From Desulfobulbus elongatus DSM 2908 (lineage in GTDB: Bacteria > Desulfobacterota > Desulfobulbia > Desulfobulbales > Desulfobulbaceae): a stretch of DNA of 64,000 nucleotides. The position numbers and the translations under genes are program-made. The stretch lies in NCBI RefSeq assembly GCF_000621145.1, contig NZ_JHZB01000004.1:62001-126000 (forward strand), read 5' to 3'. Shown here one piece after another: positions 60,842 through 64,000 of the stretch. Each line of letters begins with the position of its first letter. Position 1 is the first letter of the stretch. The notes under the pieces were generated by a model, which was not told the DNA's origin, did not search any database, and worked only from the letters and a program-made list of their open reading frames with translations.

Positions 60842-61807
60842 CCCGGCCCGGCCGTCCACCGCCTGTCCCTGCCGAATTCCCCGCTCCTCCATCATCTGCG
60901 CAAGTTGCCGGCTGAGTTCTGCGGCCAGGCAGTGCCATTGCGGCGCCACCAGCAGGTCGGGATGGGCCGTGGCCCAGAGTCGATGCAGGGTGATGCGGGA
61001 CGGAATGCGGGGGAGCAGGCCGAGGAGCAGTTCGAGGTAGTCGTCCCGGTCGAACACCGAAACCTGTCCCTGCCGGTAGAGATCGTGGAGCGGCGTGCCG
61101 GCGATGACCTGGAGATGGTGCAGTTTCAGGGCCTGGATGGGCAGGGCGCCGACGGTCCGGATGGTGGCCAGCATGTCCGCTTCGGTCTCCCCCGGAATGC
61201 CCAGCATGAGGTGGGCGCCGATCTCCAGGTTGGCCACGGCGCGCAGTTTGGCCACGGCGGCGAGGAAATCGGCGAAACTGTGGTTGCGGTTGAGCAGGGC
61301 AAGGCTCTGGGCATGGATGGATTGCAGGCCCAGTTCGACCAGGCAGGTCTTGCCGCAGTCCCGCACCAGGCGCGCCAGGGCGGCGGGCAGATCGGCGGCG
61401 ATGGCGTCGGGGCGGGTGGACAGGATCAGTCCCAGACAGTCCGGGTCGGCGAGGACCTGGGCCAGTTTGGGACTGAGTTGGCTGGTGGCCAGGGTCGTGG
61501 GGGTTTCCTGCTGGAAATAGGCGAGGTAGTGGCGAAACCGGCCCTTGAGCAGAAGCCGTTTGCCTCGGCGGATCTGCTGGTCGAGGCTGTCGGAGGGGCG
61601 CAGGGAAAGGGGCGTGAAGCTGGCCGGCCGGCAGAAGAGGCAGCCGCCCCGGCTCCGGTTGGGGCAGGGACGGCCCAGGTCGAGCGGGATCTTGCCGATG
61701 GCCTGGCCGTACCGTTCGCGGCAGTCGATGCTGAAGGTGCGGATGCGCGGCCGGTCCGCGATCAAGGGGGTGGAACGGTCCTTGACCTCCACGGCGGCGG
61801 CCGGCAT
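60812..61807 (-). CDS. TIGR01212-type radical SAM protein (YhcC-like)
   Basis: A 331-residue radical SAM protein of the YhcC family. The cluster-binding cysteines are in LGRPCPNRSRGGCLFCRPAS, the extended CxNR-x3-GCxFC arrangement specific to this family. SAM-binding elements are visible in TCLVELGLQSIH and IGAHLMLGIPGETEADML, and LKLHHLQVIAGTPL is conserved. The substrate is unknown. It starts three bases after the stop of the FmdE-like gene, implying coupling, and its last 30 bp overlap the convergent methyltransferase gene. Confidence 0.9.
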   Translation of the reverse strand: MPAAAVEVKDRSTPLIADRPRIRTFSIDCRERYGQAIGKIPLDLGRPCPNRSRGGCLFCRPASFTPLSLRPSDSLDQQIRRGKRLLLKGRFRHYLAYFQQETPTTLATSQLSPKLAQVLADPDCLGLILSTRPDAIAADLPAALARLVRDCGKTCLVELGLQSIHAQSLALLNRNHSFADFLAAVAKLRAVANLEIGAHLMLGIPGETEADMLATIRTVGALPIQALKLHHLQVIAGTPLHDLYRQGQVSVFDRDDYLELLLGLLPRIPSRITLHRLWATAHPDLLVAPQWHCLAAELSRQLAQMMEERGIRQGQAVDGRAGSTEETRQQG

Positions 61808-61810
61808 CGC

Positions 61811-62425
61811 TCAGGAGGAGGGAGCCACCAGCGGGTCCGGCCGGTCGATCACCCGATAATAGCGCTCGCCGGCGCAGGCCCGGCAGAGCGTGCGACCGTT
61901 GTGTTCCTGCTCGCGGCAATCCTGGACCCAGTCGCCGCACCGGTCGCACTGGACCCGGCGCAGCGGGCGGCCCGGCAGGGCGCATGCCGGAATCTCCACC
62001 TCGACCTCCTGAAAGGTGAACAGCTCGTCCAGGGGCATGACCTTGTAGGCCTGCAATTGGCGTTGGTATTTGTCCGCCACGTCCGGACAATAGCTTTCGG
62101 CCAAGGCTCTGGCCTCCTCGCGGGCCACGGCCCGGACGGCGCGGCGGCTGTCCAGGTTGACGAAGGTGGCCGCCATGACGCCGAAATCGAGCCAGCGCAG
62201 CGAGCGTTTACCCAGGCTGCACCCGGTGACCGACTGGATAGCGTCGGTGGCGCAACGGTCGATTTCGACCAGGACGTAGAGTTTTTTCCGGTCCGCGCCC
62301 TTGGGATCGGCAATGCCGATCCGCTCCAGGGCGGCCATGGTCATGCGCACGCCGATCACCTGGCCGGCGCAGATATGGCCGTGAATGCGCGCCGATTCAG
62401 CCAACAACTGTTCAAATGATTCCAT
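61811..62425 (-). CDS. FmdE family protein with C-terminal zinc ribbon
   Basis: A 204-residue protein of the FmdE (formylmethanofuran dehydrogenase subunit E) domain family. The N-terminal half has the conserved ARIHGHICAGQVIGVRM, with His and Cys ligands, and DRCATDAIQSVTGCSLGKR. The C-terminus is a treble-clef or zinc ribbon (QCDRCGDWVQDC and TLCRACAGERY). These proteins occur widely in sulfate reducers without the rest of formylmethanofuran dehydrogenase, and their role is undefined; molybdenum- or tungsten-enzyme maturation has been suggested. It is followed directly by the radical SAM gene. Confidence 0.87.
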   Translation of the reverse strand: MESFEQLLAESARIHGHICAGQVIGVRMTMAALERIGIADPKGADRKKLYVLVEIDRCATDAIQSVTGCSLGKRSLRWLDFGVMAATFVNLDSRRAVRAVAREEARALAESYCPDVADKYQRQLQAYKVMPLDELFTFQEVEVEIPACALPGRPLRRVQCDRCGDWVQDCREQEHNGRTLCRACAGERYYRVIDRPDPLVAPSS

Positions 62426-62544
62426 TTCTCGCCGTCACAAAAGGTCAGGGGGGCCGATGCCGTGAGCCCTTCGCCCGCCGGTCCGCATGAAGCTGGAAGG
62501 GCCGGGCGGACGAGACCGCACCTTACCCGTGGCGGTTCCCCCTG

Positions 62545-63618
62545 TCAATCGGCAGTCGCGCGCAGGTCCTTGATCAGCAGGGGCAGGGGATGGGCAATGG
62601 CATCGAACAATTCCCGGCAAAAACCGCAGCGGTCGCACCGGCTGTCGCATTGGGAGAGCATGTTGGCAAAGTCGAACGACAGCAGGCTGTTGTCGACATG
62701 GAGACGATCGGCCAGCCAGGCCATGGCATCCAGCAGGTCGAGCAGGTTGCCGTCGTACCGCCGGCGGCGGTAGGCGGTGATGGCGTTGATCAGGAAATCG
62801 GGTCCCAGGGTGCGGCCGCAGAGTTTGATGGTGTCCACGTGGTAGAGGTAGAGATCGATGTCCTCCGGCCGGATGAAGGGCGATTGCAGCAACCGGTACG
62901 GTTGTTCGTCCAGAAGCCGCATGCAGCCGATGTCGCAGTTGAGGTGGCGGGTCTGGTCCCGGCCCTCCATGTTGGCCAGGGCGATGTAGGCATCGTGGGA
63001 GAGCTTGAAGGGGCAATAGGGCAGGCAGCCCTCGTTGGCCAGCACCTCGAGCTTGAGGCCGGGGACACTCCGGCGGATGGTCAGGCAGATCCGGGCCAGC
63101 TCGTCCAGGTCGCGGTTGAGGGAGCGGTCGAGGATGACCTTGCCGGGGAGCCTGAAGCCGGTTTCGCCGATATAGGCCAGTTGCGCCTCGATCTTGCGCA
63201 CGGAGTCCAGCATGGTGTTGACGCTGGGCACCGCTTCCAGTTGGGTGGCGATTTCCGGGGCATGGTCGGCGATGACCTGGAGCAGGTAATGATCGCAGTA
63301 GACGATGCCGTCGATCACTCCACGGTCCAGACAGTGGTCCAGACTGCGAAGGAGCGGTTCGATGACGCCGTGGTCGGTCAGTAGATCGGGGGCATAGAAG
63401 CGGCTGTTGAGCAGGGCGTATTTCCTCGGTCCGCGCAGCCGCTCGAGCCCGGCAATGATGGCCGCCTGGACGATGACCGGTTCGATCCGGATACGGCTGT
63501 CGAGGGCCCGGCTGTGCAGCAGGCTGAAGTGGACGCTGTCCAGGTCGGCGACGCAGTGACCGAGGAAATCGATGTATCTGCCCTCCGGGAGAAAGGGGAC
63601 ATTGAGAAAAGGTTTCAT
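62545..63618 (-). CDS. U32-like cysteine-motif protein, function uncertain
   Basis: A 357-residue soluble protein. The segment LEVLANEGCLPYCPFKLSH (about residue 193-211), then NCDIGCMR around residue 228, gives a C-x3-C and a second C-x3-C. This recalls the four-cysteine iron-sulfur site of U32 proteins such as UbiU/UbiV, and residues before it look like a TIM-barrel half. A further CDSRCDRCGFC cluster lies near the C-terminus. Its start overlaps the stop of a bona fide U32 gene by four bases, supporting a related role. I assign it to U32-like proteins with moderate confidence only; the reaction is unknown. Confidence 0.6.
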   Translation of the reverse strand: MKPFLNVPFLPEGRYIDFLGHCVADLDSVHFSLLHSRALDSRIRIEPVIVQAAIIAGLERLRGPRKYALLNSRFYAPDLLTDHGVIEPLLRSLDHCLDRGVIDGIVYCDHYLLQVIADHAPEIATQLEAVPSVNTMLDSVRKIEAQLAYIGETGFRLPGKVILDRSLNRDLDELARICLTIRRSVPGLKLEVLANEGCLPYCPFKLSHDAYIALANMEGRDQTRHLNCDIGCMRLLDEQPYRLLQSPFIRPEDIDLYLYHVDTIKLCGRTLGPDFLINAITAYRRRRYDGNLLDLLDAMAWLADRLHVDNSLLSFDFANMLSQCDSRCDRCGFCRELFDAIAHPLPLLIKDLRATAD

Positions 63619-64000
63619 GCGGACTCTATCTGTTTGCGTAGCAGGGCGTGCGGCTCAATGGTTGCCAGGGGCGGTTCGGTCTGCAGGAGCACCCGCCTGC
63701 CCGGATTCGCCCGCTGCGCCGGCGTGCCGTCTTCCAGGCGGATGGCGCTGACTGTCGCCGTTTCCGGCTCAATGGTCCGGCCCAGATATTCCACCCGGTC
63801 GCCAACGGCAATCGCATGCCGCGTCTCGATCAGGAAGGGTGTGGCGGCGCGGATGATGCCGACCGGCACAAACCTCTGTTCGAATCTCATTCTATCATAC
63901 AACATGTCGCCGGATGAAGGGCTGGCGGCGAAAAAGTTTTCTGTTCGGCCCCGGGTGCCGATCTTGCTCAATTCCTTGTGAAAAGCTTCGGGGAGCACGA
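63615..64000 (-). CDS. U32 family peptidase/hydroxylase, C-terminal part (5' end outside window)
   Basis: The leftward frame is open from the right edge to a stop at 63615, giving about 128 visible codons. The sequence KELSKIGTRGRTENFF followed by the beta-barrel segment (GDRVEYLGRTIEPETATV, PGRRVLLQTEPPLATIE) matches the C-terminal domain of U32 proteins of the YrrO/RlhA type. These are annotated as collagenase-like peptidases, but some act in RNA hydroxylation. The catalytic N-terminal part is beyond the edge. It overlaps the next gene by four bases. Confidence 0.75.
   Translation of the reverse strand, partial: VLPEAFHKELSKIGTRGRTENFFAASPSSGDMLYDRMRFEQRFVPVGIIRAATPFLIETRHAIAVGDRVEYLGRTIEPETATVSAIRLEDGTPAQRANPGRRVLLQTEPPLATIEPHALLRKQIESA

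Overview
The window reads as an origin-proximal stretch of chromosome from a strictly anaerobic, Gram-negative, high-GC bacterium, most likely a sulfate-reducing or sulfur-disproportionating member of the Desulfobacterota (Desulfobulbaceae-like). This is inferred from gene content: a heterodisulfide reductase-hydrogenase operon (HdrABC/MvhDGA), superoxide reductase plus rubredoxin, a YeeE/TusA/DsrE sulfur-handling cassette, LL-diaminopimelate aminotransferase, LPS genes and parS/parAB. No sulfate-reduction genes, rRNA, tRNA, CRISPR array, insertion sequence or prophage was recognised. Gene density is high, and most gene pairs are tightly spaced or overlap by 1-20 bp.

Region by region. 1-3.4 kb: gyrB (cut by the left edge) and dnaN, leftward, without recF between them. 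3.6-7.6 kb: a serine hydrolase, then a leftward tusA-dsrE-dsrE-57-codon mini-operon facing a rightward YeeE-type transporter, with good divergent promoters between them. 7.7-13.3 kb: fau, a receiver/HD-GYP protein, gatC-gatA, hisC, cmk. 13.5-16.1 kb: a leftward oxidative-stress cluster, in transcription order PerR-type regulator fused in frame to a small winged-helix domain, peroxiredoxin, desulfoferrodoxin, rubredoxin and a DsrE-like protein. 16.2-27.8 kb: a Pal-type lipoprotein, a cupin, pyrG-kdsA-kdsC-lptC, dapL, an L,D-transpeptidase, nfeD plus an SPFH protein, diacylglycerol kinase and an HTH/two-CW protein.

27.8-40.6 kb: mnmA-mtaB-cinA-recA, a glutamine amidotransferase, panE, folA-rsmE-dtd, an M16C peptidase, a DUF1992 protein and a secreted protein of unknown role. 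40.6-45.6 kb: nadB, a perfect 16-bp parS site, parA-parB, a 59-residue membrane protein with a terminal CxxC, a membrane polyferredoxin and an SH3 protein. 45.7-47.2 kb: bioC-like and bioD. 47.2-54.9 kb: a 634-bp regulatory gap with repeated TTGTGCAA motifs, then hdrA-hdrC-hdrB-mvhD-mvhG-mvhA and a hydrogenase maturation protease. 55-56.1 kb: an unrecognised lower-GC coiled-coil gene. 56.3-64 kb: a MazG-like protein, an APH-fold kinase, an FKBP, tgt-yajC, a methyltransferase, a radical SAM protein, an FmdE-like protein and two U32-type genes, the last cut by the right edge.

How the genes fit together: the Hdr/Mvh operon would couple H2 oxidation to ferredoxin and disulfide reduction by flavin-based bifurcation. 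The PerR cluster would remove peroxide and superoxide. The TusA/DsrE/YeeE set would import or relay sulfane sulfur. Most assignments are household genes; the least understood pieces are the 57-codon protein of the sulfur cassette, the PerR-winged-helix fusion, the CxxC-tailed membrane peptide, the 364-residue coiled-coil protein and the U32-like pair.
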